A stretch of DNA of 64,000 nt from positions 62,001 to 126,000 of the forward strand of contig CAWARM010000008.1 of the NCBI GenBank assembly GCA_963784425.1, read 5' to 3'. How positions within the stretch are numbered: the stretch's first letter is position 1; each line of letters opens with the position of its first letter. Made by a program: the position numbers and the translations under genes. This document shows positions 43,913-52,012 of the stretch, piece after piece. The notes below the pieces were generated by a model. That model had not been told where the DNA came from and did not search any database. It saw only the letters and a list, made by a program, of their open reading frames with translations. Source of the DNA: SHZL01 sp963784425. Its GTDB lineage: Bacteria > Pseudomonadota > Gammaproteobacteria > Xanthomonadales > SZUA-36.

Positions 43913-44181
43913 GTAGTGGTACCCGGGAATCCGGAACCACTGGTGTCAATGCGCCGAATCTTGCGCAATTGCGCGCGCAAAGGGAGGATCTTGAACAGCC
44001 AGGCGAGCAACAAACCGATCACCAGGCCAACGGTTAACGCGGCCAACATCAACAAGCCCAGTGGCCAGTCAAGCTGCACCCAAAAAAGATCCACGGACGT
44101 CATTTCGTGGTTGAGCGTGCCCACCAGGAGCCCCAGCACAACGGCCAGGGTTACCACAATGATAAAGCCAATGCGCTGCAA
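43909..44181 (-). CDS. lapA: lipopolysaccharide assembly protein LapA (YciS)
   Basis: Small membrane protein of 90 residues with two transmembrane helices (about 4-22 and 40-63) separated by the LapA-family loop LNHEMTSVDLFWVQLDWPLG, then a basic cytoplasmic tail (LPLRAQLRKIRRI). It is coupled by overlap with lapB. The ihfB gene is 75 nt upstream on the same strand, the arrangement found in many gammaproteobacteria. Confidence 0.92.
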   Translation of the reverse strand: MQRIGFIIVVTLAVVLGLLVGTLNHEMTSVDLFWVQLDWPLGLLMLAALTVGLVIGLLLAWLFKILPLRAQLRKIRRIDTSGSGFPGTTT

Positions 44182-44192
44182 TCCTTACCCCC

Positions 44193-44211
44193 AACTCCGG
44201 CTGCCGGAGTT
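44193..44211. other. perfect hairpin between ihfB and lapA
   Basis: AACTCCGG-CTG-CCGGAGTT is an exact 8-bp stem with a 3-base loop in the 75-nt ihfB-lapA gap. No T-run follows on the minus strand, so it is at best an attenuator or RNA-processing site rather than a full terminator. Confidence 0.5.
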
Positions 44212-44256
44212 CCTGATAACAAGCTCTGCCAGAGCAGGCAGGCACCACGCAAGAGC

Positions 44257-44547
44257 TTATTTCGACTCGGGAATGTCCACTCGTTCGCGCAGCGACTTAC
44301 CAGGTTTGAAGTGCGGAACGTGTTTTCCCGGCAAAGCCACGGAATCTCCCGTTTTTGGATTTCTACCCATTCGTGGGGCTCGAAAATGCAAGGAAAAACT
44401 GCCGAAACCACGGATTTCTACGCGATCTCCTTCGGCCAATGCAGTGCTCATTTGTTCCAGGATTGACTTGACCGCCAACTCCACATCGAGGTGGGCAAGG
44501 TGTTTTTGACTTTCCGACAGGAGGTCAATGAGTTCTGATTTTGTCAT
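44257..44547 (-). CDS. ihfB: integration host factor subunit beta
   Basis: DNA-bending nucleoid protein of 96 residues, the beta half of IHF. It begins MTKSELIDLLSESQKHL and has the HU/IHF signature GFGSFSLHFRAPRMGRNPKTG with the intercalating proline in the beta-arm (NPKTG), then VPHFKPGKSLRERVD. It is downstream of rpsA after a clear terminator and 83 nt gap, as in E. coli and Pseudomonas. Confidence 0.97.
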   Translation of the reverse strand: MTKSELIDLLSESQKHLAHLDVELAVKSILEQMSTALAEGDRVEIRGFGSFSLHFRAPRMGRNPKTGDSVALPGKHVPHFKPGKSLRERVDIPESK

Positions 44548-44592
44548 TTGGGTCTCACTTTTTTCCCTGGCAGCCTTAATCCATTAAATCGG

Positions 44593-44620
44593 AAAAAGGA
44601 GCCGGCTATGCGCCGGCTCC
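44593..44620 (-). terminator. rho-independent terminator of rpsA
   Basis: On the minus strand GGAGCCGGC and GCCGGCTCC (44612-44620 and 44598-44606) form a 9-bp GC stem followed by TTTTTCC (44597-44591). It lies 10 nt after the rpsA stop. Confidence 0.88.
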
Positions 44621-44630
44621 ATCCTTTCGA

Positions 44631-46307
44631 TCAACTCTCCTGGTCGAGCTGCTCTTTCAACAGTTCGCCCAAAGAGGTAGTTCCACTTGAAGCGTTGCTC
44701 TGCTGATACTCTTCCAGTGCTTCGGCAAGTTCGGCATCATCCTTGGCACGGATAGACAGGCTGAGTGTCCGGTTCTTGCGATCGATGCTGATGAACTTGG
44801 CTTCGACTTCATCACCGACAGCAAACTCCTTGGTTGCATCCTCAACCCGCTCTTTACGGATGTCGGAAGCGCGCAGGTAACCTTCGACGCCTTCCGCCAA
44901 CGTGATCACTGCACCACGGGCATCCACTTCCTTGACTATGCCTTTGACCAGGCTGCCACGGGGATTTTCCGCCATGAATATTGCAAACGGGTCCTGGTCC
45001 AGTTGCTTGATGCCCAGCGATATCCTTTCGCGTTCGGGATCAACAGCCAACACCACAGCCTCGACGTCTTCACCTTTGCGGAAGTTACGCACCGCCTCTT
45101 CGCCCGTATCGTGCCAGGAAATATCAGACAAGTGCACCAATCCGTCGATGCCACCATCCAGGCCGATAAAGATACCAAAGTCAGTGATGGACTTGATCGC
45201 ACCGGAGACTTTGTCGCCCTTGTTGAACTGGGCCGCAAAGGATTCCCACGGGTTGGGCTGGCATTGTTTCATTCCGAGCGAAATGCGCCGACGTTCCTCA
45301 TCAATGTCCAGCACCACCACTTCAACTTCCTGGCCGGTGTGAACAACCTTCGCAGGATTGACGTTTTTATTGGTCCAATCCATCTCTGAAACGTGCACCA
45401 GCCCTTCCACGCCATCCTCGATTTCCACGAAACAACCGTAGTCGGTAATGTTGGAAATAGTGCCGAACAGGCGCGCCCCAACCGGATACCTCCGGGCAAG
45501 GTCACTCCAGGGATCTTCTCCGAGCTGTTTCAAGCCCAAAGACACGCGGTTGCGCTCGCGGTCAAACCGCAGAACACGAACGTCCAATTCATCGGCAACA
45601 TTTACCACTTCGCTGGGGTGGCGTACCCGTTTCCACGCCATATCCGTAATATGCAACAAACCATCGATGCCACCCAGGTCTATAAAGGCACCGTAATCGG
45701 TCAGGTTCTTAACCACACCCTTTACGATAGCGCCTTCTTCCAGGCGATCCAGCAGGGCCTCTCGCTCAGCGCTGAATTCCTTCTCCACCACTGCGCGACG
45801 GGAAACGACAATGTTATTGCGCTTGCGGTCAAGCTTGATGATCTTGAACTCAAGATCCTTTCCTTCAAGATAGGTCGGATCACGCACAGGGCGCACATCG
45901 ACCAGGGAGCCCGGCAGGAACGCACGAATGTCTTCGATATCGACCGTAAAGCCGCCTTTGACCTTACCACTGATCTTTCCTTCAATGGTTTCTTCGCCTT
46001 CAAATGCACCTTCAAGCTTGTCCCAGACCATAGACCTCTTGGCCTTGTCGCGCGACAAGCGGGTTTCTCCAAAGCCGTCTTCGATGGATTCCAGTGCCAC
46101 CTGGACTTCGTCCCCTACTGCTACTTCCAGTTCGCCGCTCAGGTTTCTGAACTGGGCGATGGGGACTATTCCTTCTGATTTCAGACCGGCATTTACGACG
46201 ACTGCATCGTCGCGAATTTCCATTACTATGCCAGTTACGATAGAGCCTGGTCGCAGATCTCGCGCAATCAGGCTCTGCTCAAATAATTCCGCAAAACTTT
46301 CAGTCAT
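44631..46307 (-). CDS. rpsA: 30S ribosomal protein S1
   Basis: Ribosomal protein S1 of 558 residues, matching the gammaproteobacterial length of 557-560. Six S1 RNA-binding repeats can be followed, for example ITDYGAFIDLGGIDGLLHITDM-like units with ISNITDYGCFVEIEDGVEGLVH and ITDFGIFIGLDGGIDGLVHLSD. The N-terminus MTESFAELFEQSL binds the ribosome. It lies 92 nt after cmk. The leader contains hairpins that could take part in S1 autoregulation. Confidence 0.97.
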   Translation of the reverse strand: MTESFAELFEQSLIARDLRPGSIVTGIVMEIRDDAVVVNAGLKSEGIVPIAQFRNLSGELEVAVGDEVQVALESIEDGFGETRLSRDKAKRSMVWDKLEGAFEGEETIEGKISGKVKGGFTVDIEDIRAFLPGSLVDVRPVRDPTYLEGKDLEFKIIKLDRKRNNIVVSRRAVVEKEFSAEREALLDRLEEGAIVKGVVKNLTDYGAFIDLGGIDGLLHITDMAWKRVRHPSEVVNVADELDVRVLRFDRERNRVSLGLKQLGEDPWSDLARRYPVGARLFGTISNITDYGCFVEIEDGVEGLVHVSEMDWTNKNVNPAKVVHTGQEVEVVVLDIDEERRRISLGMKQCQPNPWESFAAQFNKGDKVSGAIKSITDFGIFIGLDGGIDGLVHLSDISWHDTGEEAVRNFRKGEDVEAVVLAVDPERERISLGIKQLDQDPFAIFMAENPRGSLVKGIVKEVDARGAVITLAEGVEGYLRASDIRKERVEDATKEFAVGDEVEAKFISIDRKNRTLSLSIRAKDDAELAEALEEYQQSNASSGTTSLGELLKEQLDQES

Positions 46308-46325
46308 GTTGTTGTTTACTCACGA

Positions 46326-46380
46326 GTGAGCTGTATTTTCTACAGCCACTCACCCAAGGTTGATGGGTGCCACACGCACC
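46326..46380 (-). promoter_or_regulatory. two hairpins in the rpsA leader
   Basis: The 92-nt cmk-rpsA gap has a stem GTGAG-CTGTA / TACAG-CC-ACTCAC (46326-46353) and a perfect 6-bp stem GGGTGC-CACAC-GCACCC (46364-46380). rpsA mRNA leaders of gammaproteobacteria fold into successive hairpins that S1 itself binds to repress translation. These two are compatible with such a leader, but sequence identity to it was not tested. Confidence 0.45.
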
Positions 46381-46399
46381 CGGTTGCAAAAACCACTCT

Positions 46400-47119
46400 C
46401 TAAGGAGTGGAGCCAGTTGTTGTTGACGTATCTTTCTGAATTACCTGATTTTTCTCAAGTAACCCAAGTATTTCCTGAAAAACTTCTTCAATGCCCATTG
46501 CTGAAGAGTCAATGACATGTGCGTCTGCAGCAGGTCTCAAAGGGGAAATAGCCCTCGTGCGATCGCGTTCGTCGCGCTTCTCAATGTCCAGCAAAAGGCG
46601 CGAGAGGTTAACATTTTCTTCTTTTTCTTTCAACTGCTTATAACGTCTTTGCGCCCTTTCCTGTGCACTGGCGGTGAGGAATATCTTCACTCGCGCATCC
46701 GGGAATACAACGGTTCCCATGTCCCGTCCGTCCGCCACCAGCCCGGGTTCCTGACGAAAAGCCCTCTGGCGGTCCAGCAGCCCTGATCGCACCAGCGGGA
46801 TGGCCGCCACGCACGAAGAAAATGCACTGACCTCCTCGGTGCGTAATTTTCCAGTCACGTTTTGTCCATCCAGCAGCATAACAGCCTCTTGGCCATGCGG
46901 GACGAACACCACGTCAAGTTCGCACGCCAATCTGCCCAGCTGGCGCTCTTCGGTAATCTCAACCCCACGGTTCAACGCAGACAGGGCAACCAGCCGATAC
47001 AGCGCACCACTGTCGAGATAATTCCACCCAAGGTGCCGCGCAAGGCGGAGTGCAACAGTTCCCTTCCCAGACCCCCCGGGCCCATCTATGGTTACAACTG
47101 GCACAGGTGAAACACTCAC
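46400..47119 (-). CDS. cmk: cytidylate kinase
   Basis: Phosphorylates CMP and dCMP with ATP, 239 residues from GTG 47119. Walker A is GPGGSGKGT at residues 13-21; NYLDSGALYRLVALSAL, VADGRDMGTVVFPDA and RRYKQLKEKEENVN are the family marks. The start GTG lies 4 nt after the aroA stop and gives the normal N-terminus VPVVTIDGPGG; the frame upstream is open but falls inside aroA. It sits in the conserved order aroA-cmk-rpsA. Confidence 0.95.
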   Translation of the reverse strand: MSVSPVPVVTIDGPGGSGKGTVALRLARHLGWNYLDSGALYRLVALSALNRGVEITEERQLGRLACELDVVFVPHGQEAVMLLDGQNVTGKLRTEEVSAFSSCVAAIPLVRSGLLDRQRAFRQEPGLVADGRDMGTVVFPDARVKIFLTASAQERAQRRYKQLKEKEENVNLSRLLLDIEKRDERDRTRAISPLRPAADAHVIDSSAMGIEEVFQEILGLLEKNQVIQKDTSTTTGSTP

Positions 47120-47123
47120 TGCA

Positions 47124-48434
47124 TCACACAGGTGGCGAAACCAATTGCACCCCGACGTTGCCGCCGAGTGCCCGCAGATGCGCTGCAAATGCAGGGTAAG
47201 ATGTGTTGATCTGGCGTGAGCCTCGCACCAGCACCGGCCCATCGGCCACTTGCCCCAACATCGCAAAACTCATGGCGCAACGATGATCTCCCGCTCCGTC
47301 TGCTTCGCCGCCTTGTACCACGCCTCCAGTAATATCAATTCCATCTTCATATTCGTGCAGTCGGACACCCAGGCCAGCTAACCCCTGTGCCATGACTGCA
47401 AGGCGATCACTTTCTTTCACCCGCAATTCCGTTGCGCCGCGAATGCGGGTCGTGCCGGAAATGACAGCAGCCATGGCCATTATGACAGGCAGTTCATCAA
47501 TCAGCGATGGCACCCATTCCTCGGGGATGGTAATACCCTCCATGGAGCGACGGTAGCAAACGCGGATATCACCGACGGGCTCGGCACCGAAAACCCGGTG
47601 GTTGCCAACTTCGACATCTGCACCCATTGCCTGCAGAACACGCAGAATGCCATCCCGCGTGGGATTCAACCCGACATTTCGCACCAATATGTCCGAACCC
47701 GGTACGATAGCCGCTCCGACCAGGAAAAATGCCGCAGAAGAAATATCTGCCGGCACATTAACATGCGCGGCAGCCAACTTGCTGCCACCGATAACGCAAC
47801 AAGGTTGCTCCACCTGAACGCCGAAAACCGGCAACATTCGCTCGGTGTGGTCCCGGCTTTTCTGCGGCTCGATCACGCAAGTCCGGCCGGTTGCGTAAAG
47901 GCCGGACAGGAGCAAGCAGGATTTGATCTGGGCGCTGGCTACGGGCAAATGGTATTCGATGCCGCGCAAATCCGGGTTGCCATCAATGCACAAAGGAGCC
48001 GTTCCTCCAGGCGATGTTTCAATTCGTGCACCCATGCGAGACAAAGGATCCACAATACGCCGCATTGGGCGCCGACTGAGTGACTCGTCACCGATCAATT
48101 CGGATTTGAATGGCTGGGCAGACAGCACCCCGGCCAGCAGTCGCATGGCAGTTCCCGAGTTCCCCATGTCAAGAGCGCGTCCGGGTGCCTTCAGCCCGCA
48201 GTCGCCAGTACCACGCACCCGGGTATGACCGTCTTCTATTTCTATCAAGGCACCGAGTTGACGACAGGCATTTGCGGTGGCGGTGACATCTTCTGCAATC
48301 AGCAGACCCTCGATTTGAGATTCACCTCGAGCAAGGCTGGAAAATATCAGCGCCCTGTGTGAAATGGATTTATCACCGGGTGGAGTAAGCTCGCCAATCA
48401 GCGGGGATTGACTCGGTGTAGTTAGCAGGATCAA
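47124..48434 (-). CDS. aroA: 3-phosphoshikimate 1-carboxyvinyltransferase (EPSP synthase)
   Basis: Shikimate-pathway enzyme of 436 residues. Signatures are PPGDKSISHRALIFSSLARG, LDMGNSGTAMRLLAGVLSAQ, ESLSRRPMRRIVDPLSRMGA and ELRVKESDRLAVMAQGL. The pattern GNSGTAMRLLAG is closer to the class II enzymes than to E. coli AroA (NAGTAMRPL). The start is TTG at 48434, with no ATG or GTG near the N-terminus. An inverted-repeat element ends only 2 bases upstream of this codon, so the native start and promoter may have been displaced. The hisC and tyrA genes that usually lie between pheA and aroA are missing. Confidence 0.93.
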   Translation of the reverse strand: MILLTTPSQSPLIGELTPPGDKSISHRALIFSSLARGESQIEGLLIAEDVTATANACRQLGALIEIEDGHTRVRGTGDCGLKAPGRALDMGNSGTAMRLLAGVLSAQPFKSELIGDESLSRRPMRRIVDPLSRMGARIETSPGGTAPLCIDGNPDLRGIEYHLPVASAQIKSCLLLSGLYATGRTCVIEPQKSRDHTERMLPVFGVQVEQPCCVIGGSKLAAAHVNVPADISSAAFFLVGAAIVPGSDILVRNVGLNPTRDGILRVLQAMGADVEVGNHRVFGAEPVGDIRVCYRRSMEGITIPEEWVPSLIDELPVIMAMAAVISGTTRIRGATELRVKESDRLAVMAQGLAGLGVRLHEYEDGIDITGGVVQGGEADGAGDHRCAMSFAMLGQVADGPVLVRGSRQINTSYPAFAAHLRALGGNVGVQLVSPPV

Positions 48435-48435
48435 G

Positions 48436-48650
48436 TTAGGGAGCCTCTGATTGCTTCTGGACGAAGTAGATTGCCGCTCAAAATGTTCAGATTCAAGGCG
48501 CGAATCGCAGGTAATAGCTGGCTATTACCAACGACTGCAGGGATGCAGGAGGTAGGGCAACGCAGGGAGCAGTTGCCGAGATTTGCAACACAGAAGCTGG
48601 ATATTTTGGGCGCAAGATACGAGTTCACGAATTGATCAGAGGTTCCTTAG
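48436..48650. mobile_element. ~215-bp MITE-like element between pheA and aroA
   Basis: The ends TTAGGGAGCCTCTGATTG (from 48437) and, inverted, CTAAGGAACCTCTGATCA (to 48650) match at 13 of 18 positions. The interior has no transposase; a small hairpin TAATAGCTGGCTATTA lies near 48512-48527. It occupies most of the 278-bp pheA-aroA gap. A 65-codon frame on the minus strand (48431-48628) spans it, but it looks like a repeat-encoded frame rather than a gene. The 36-bp element at 14793-14828 has nearly the same two ends. Confidence 0.7.
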
Positions 48651-48712
48651 TGCCCTTTCTAATCAGTAAAAGCCCACAGCCAGGCTGTCAGCAAAACGGG
48701 TGGCGCGGGAAA

Positions 48713-49855
48713 TTAGGGTTTTTTGCCTTTGGAAGCAGGCTTGGCCTCCTCGGGCAACAACGCACGGGGATAGGAGCCCAGGATTCGGAACAACCTGGCA
48801 ATACTTTTCAGCTCCTGCAGGGCCGCGGCAACCTTTGGCTCTTCGGCATGACCTTCCACATCAACGAAAAACAGATACTCCCACTTACCCAGGCTGGACG
48901 GCCGCGATTCTATCCGTGTCATGTTAACTCCATGGGTTTCAAACGGCTGCAGGAGGCGGTACAACAGCCCTGGGCCTTCGTGTCCAGCCATCAGCAGCGT
49001 AGTCTTATCTTCCCCCGAAGGCGCAAACAGGCTTCGCCCAATGACCAGGAACCGGGTCGTGTTATCCGCCCGGTCTTCAATGTTCGCAAACAACACCGGT
49101 AAACCGTAAATCTCCGCCGCCGAACGCCCGGCAATTGCCGCTGCATCGGGGGAGTTACGCACCCGTCGCGCTGCTTCAGCGTTGCTGGCCACAGTGATCA
49201 GTTCGGCGCGGGGCAAATGCCCCCGAATCCACGCCTTGCACTGGGACAGGGACTGTTCATGAGAGTATATCCTTTCGATCTGGTCAAGGCCGCGTGCTTG
49301 CGTTAGAAGATTCTGGTGAACAAGCAATTCAATTTCACCGCAAATCTTCAGGTCGGAAACCAGGAACATGTCAAGCGTGTGGCTGACAATTCCCTGCGAA
49401 GAGTTTTCCACCGGCACTACGCCAAAATCAGCATCGGCACTCTGAACCTGCTCAAAAACGCTGTCGATACTGCTGTAACTCAGGGTATGCACGGAATGTC
49501 CAAAATGACGATTGACCGCCTGCTGGGTGAACGTCCCTTCAGGCCCCAGGTAGGCCACTTTCAAAGCTTCCTGCTGGGCCAGGCAAGCGGACATGATCTC
49601 GCGAAACAGACGCACCATTTCCGCATCGCTGAGCGGGCCCTTGTTGCGTCGAATAATGGCGCGCAATACTTCGGCTTCACGCTCCGGCCGGTAGTAGTCA
49701 ACAGCATGTGAAAATTCACCCTTGCTTTGGCGTACCTGGAATGCAAGACGCGCTCGCTCGCTGATCAAGGTCTGGATACGTTCGTCGAGACTGTCGATCT
49801 GAGTACGTACATCACCGAGCTGTTTCGAATTTTGGTCGTTTCGCTTTGAAGGCAT
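48713..49855 (-). CDS. pheA: bifunctional chorismate mutase/prephenate dehydratase (P-protein)
   Basis: Phenylalanine-pathway enzyme of 380 residues. The AroQ chorismate mutase part covers about residues 1-95 (LGDVRTQIDSLDERIQTLISER). The prephenate dehydratase part follows (VAYLGPEGTFTQQAVNRHFG, PVENSSQGIV, NTTRFLVIG), and the ACT regulatory domain contains GLLYRLLQPFETHGVNMTRI and ESRPSSLGKWEYLFFVD. ATG 49855 is chosen; the frame extends upstream to 49978 without family similarity. No regulatory leader peptide was found. Confidence 0.95.
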   Translation of the reverse strand: MPSKRNDQNSKQLGDVRTQIDSLDERIQTLISERARLAFQVRQSKGEFSHAVDYYRPEREAEVLRAIIRRNKGPLSDAEMVRLFREIMSACLAQQEALKVAYLGPEGTFTQQAVNRHFGHSVHTLSYSSIDSVFEQVQSADADFGVVPVENSSQGIVSHTLDMFLVSDLKICGEIELLVHQNLLTQARGLDQIERIYSHEQSLSQCKAWIRGHLPRAELITVASNAEAARRVRNSPDAAAIAGRSAAEIYGLPVLFANIEDRADNTTRFLVIGRSLFAPSGEDKTTLLMAGHEGPGLLYRLLQPFETHGVNMTRIESRPSSLGKWEYLFFVDVEGHAEEPKVAAALQELKSIARLFRILGSYPRALLPEEAKPASKGKKP

Positions 49856-49931
49856 GATTTTTCGCGTGAGTATTGTCCTGGCGAAACATTGTATATGTAA
49901 CCTGCGCTCCGCGCCCGGGCATCGCTCACCA

Positions 49932-51113
49932 TCAAGGCGCAGGGTCAGTGATCTCCGAACAGGCGCGACCACTGCCAATTTTCACGGTCACGTTTCGCGC
50001 CTTTGCACCAGAATAGTTGGCACTTTCCACCTGTAACTCTGCAGACAAATTGAAAGGCAGGTCGGATTCACGCGCATTGCCAGAGAGGAAGAACGTACTG
50101 ATTTTGTCGAGATCCAGTGCTTTGGACAACAGGGAAAGATGAAGCCCAGCCGGTTCTGTAAGCCAATAACAACCCGCGCCTGAAATGTCCTGTCCGGCCC
50201 ATGCCAGATCAATTTCGGGAAACTCCAGCTGGTATTCACGAAAGATGAAGCGTGACTCAGCAACAACAGGCGTCGAATTTTGCGACTGCTTATAACTCGC
50301 TTGCAGTCCTCCGGTGACCGGTTCACCCAGTCTGAATTCAATTTGCGAATGTGCGGATCGTGAGTCTTCGATCCAGTCAGTATCACCCGAAATTATCGCT
50401 GAAGATTGGTCCCACACCCAGGTCCCAGAAAGTCCGGATAGGCCGGAATCGCCAAACTTTACTCTCAGATCGTTAACCCTCAACGTGGCTGATTCAAGTG
50501 CCTGCCCAAGCTTCAGACCGCCCTGAAGCGTAACCCTTGCCGTTTCAATGCCTTCGCTTAACCAGCTGCCATCAAGTACAAGCCGGCCTTCGCGGCCGCT
50601 TTCAAGCTCGTCGAGTTGGACCTTGTTCAAGGCAACGACGTTGCTTTCATCCCCGAACACCAGGGAGAATTCCTCAATGGTCAGCGACCTTACTCGCGGG
50701 ATCGAAATTTCTTGCGAGGCGGAAGGTGCAAGGCCTTTGCTCGCAACCCTGAGTGCCCCAAGGTCCAGGAACCCTCCGCGCAGGGCCACCGAAGCAATTT
50801 GCACTTCACGATGCAGGAAAGGCAGCAATTGGATTGCTGCGGAATAGCGCTCTCCCCGCGCCACCAGACGAAGGACTTGCGGGGCTTCCAGTTCAATGCC
50901 GGATCCTTCAATTGCGATCCCGGGGAAGAGACTCATCCTGTAACTGCCCGTGAGCCGAACATCGTAGCCAAGGCTGGACGAGAACTCCCTCTCCAGCATT
51001 CCTTTCCCCCCTGCGGACGATAACCATGCATTGGCCAAGAGGTTCAACACGCCGAAAGCAGCCAGCAAGGCCACCGGCAATAGCCAGAAAATGATTCGAT
51101 GTGATTTAATCAA
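49932..51113 (-). CDS. AsmA-family protein
   Basis: Protein of 393 residues with one N-terminal transmembrane helix (IIFWLLPVALLAAFGVLNLLA) and a beta-rich periplasmic body. The early segment GKGMLEREFSSSLGYDVRLTGSYRMSLFPGIAIEGSGIEL is the AsmA N-terminal pattern. AsmA-like proteins are bridge-type lipid carriers or assembly factors between inner and outer membrane. This member is short compared with E. coli AsmA (617) and lacks a clear C-terminal AsmA_2 domain, ending CSEITDPAP. It is divergent from the PHA-system gene. Confidence 0.78.
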   Translation of the reverse strand: MIKSHRIIFWLLPVALLAAFGVLNLLANAWLSSAGGKGMLEREFSSSLGYDVRLTGSYRMSLFPGIAIEGSGIELEAPQVLRLVARGERYSAAIQLLPFLHREVQIASVALRGGFLDLGALRVASKGLAPSASQEISIPRVRSLTIEEFSLVFGDESNVVALNKVQLDELESGREGRLVLDGSWLSEGIETARVTLQGGLKLGQALESATLRVNDLRVKFGDSGLSGLSGTWVWDQSSAIISGDTDWIEDSRSAHSQIEFRLGEPVTGGLQASYKQSQNSTPVVAESRFIFREYQLEFPEIDLAWAGQDISGAGCYWLTEPAGLHLSLLSKALDLDKISTFFLSGNARESDLPFNLSAELQVESANYSGAKARNVTVKIGSGRACSEITDPAP

Positions 51114-51196
51114 ACGCCGTCTCCGTTAAAACCGCACTGGCCGCACGGAGACAGGCAGTCTAAACTGGATGCACGAAAGCAGGAGCGGGAAATTTC

Positions 51197-51484
51197 ATGT
51201 CGAACATTGACATTTGCGCGTTTCATCACATGAAGAAAAATGAGGCACAACAAGCCGCTGATGGCCTTGCCAGCGATTTGGCACAAAAATTTGATATTGA
51301 TTATGGTTGGGACGGTGACGCTATTCATTTCGAGCGCAGCGGCGTATCGGGTAGTATTACCGTGGCAAAAAATGAGATCCGCATTGTGGCCAAGCTGGGG
51401 TTCCTGCTGATGATGCTCAAGGGTCGTATTGAAGAGGAAATTCGCCGGTACTTGCAACAGCATTTTGGCTGTACCTTCGACTGA
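51197..51484 (+). CDS. polyhydroxyalkanoic acid system family protein
   Basis: Small protein of 95 residues resembling the PHA granule-region family (TIGR02610): FHHMKKNEAQQAADGLASDLAQKFDIDYGW, VSGSITVAKNEIRIVAKLGFLLMMLKG and EEIRRYLQQHF. Members lie near polyhydroxyalkanoate synthase genes, but their function is unknown. No pha synthase is in the window. Together with the phasin-like gene at 55.2 kb it hints at storage granules. Confidence 0.85.
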   Translation: MSNIDICAFHHMKKNEAQQAADGLASDLAQKFDIDYGWDGDAIHFERSGVSGSITVAKNEIRIVAKLGFLLMMLKGRIEEEIRRYLQQHFGCTFD

Positions 51485-51531
51485 AGATGCCCGCACAAAG
51501 CCGTTGATTACCAGCCACCCTCAATAACCGC

Positions 51532-51990
51532 CTACCCTTCGGGTTCCTGCAGCCCCGCGATTTCTCTGAGCAACTCATCCCGGCTGCGCCTGAACATTGC
51601 CAATGATTCCACGTGTTTGTAACGTATCACCCCTTTCTCATCGATCAGGAACACTGACCGCTTCATTCCCATCAGGCCTTTGCTGTCATAGCGCTCGGCA
51701 ACTGCGAGATCAGAGTCCGTCAGAAGGGTGAACGGCAAGTTGTATTTTGCTTTGAACTTGCGGTGGGAATCTGCATCGTCGTTGCTGATTCCAACAACCC
51801 TCACTCCCAGTCCGGCAAAAGCTTCAATTCCATCCCGATAGTCACACATCTGACGGGTGCACACAGGCGTATTGTCACCCGGATAAAACACCAACAGCAC
51901 CCGCTCGCCACGATGGGCAGCAAGGGAAAACGCCCTGCCCTCATCATCCTTCAAGTTGAGTTCCGGTGCTTTATCGTTTACCTGGAGCAT
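51532..51990 (-). CDS. bcp: peroxiredoxin of the Bcp/PrxQ type
   Basis: Thiol peroxidase of 152 residues. The peroxidatic cysteine is Cys44 in TPVCTRQMCDYRD and the resolving cysteine is Cys49, the PrxQ spacing. APELNLKDDEGRAFSLAAHRGERVLLVF and RSVFLIDEKGVIRY are typical. It reduces hydroperoxides using thioredoxin. It lies 22 nt after the fatty acyl-CoA reductase gene on the same strand, so the two may share a transcript. Confidence 0.93.
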   Translation of the reverse strand: MLQVNDKAPELNLKDDEGRAFSLAAHRGERVLLVFYPGDNTPVCTRQMCDYRDGIEAFAGLGVRVVGISNDDADSHRKFKAKYNLPFTLLTDSDLAVAERYDSKGLMGMKRSVFLIDEKGVIRYKHVESLAMFRRSRDELLREIAGLQEPEG

Positions 51991-52012
51991 GCGAGTTACC
52001 TTGTTTCATTCG

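Noticed and set aside
46331..46345. CTGTATTTTCTACAG before rpsA, resembling a LexA box
   Set aside because: The spacing is CTGT-N7-ACAG, one base short of the 16-bp consensus, and it is part of a longer hairpin in the rpsA leader.
48431..48628. 65-codon minus-strand frame between aroA and pheA
   Set aside because: It lies almost wholly in the inverted-repeat element and begins and ends with it; more likely a frame carried by the repeat than a gene.
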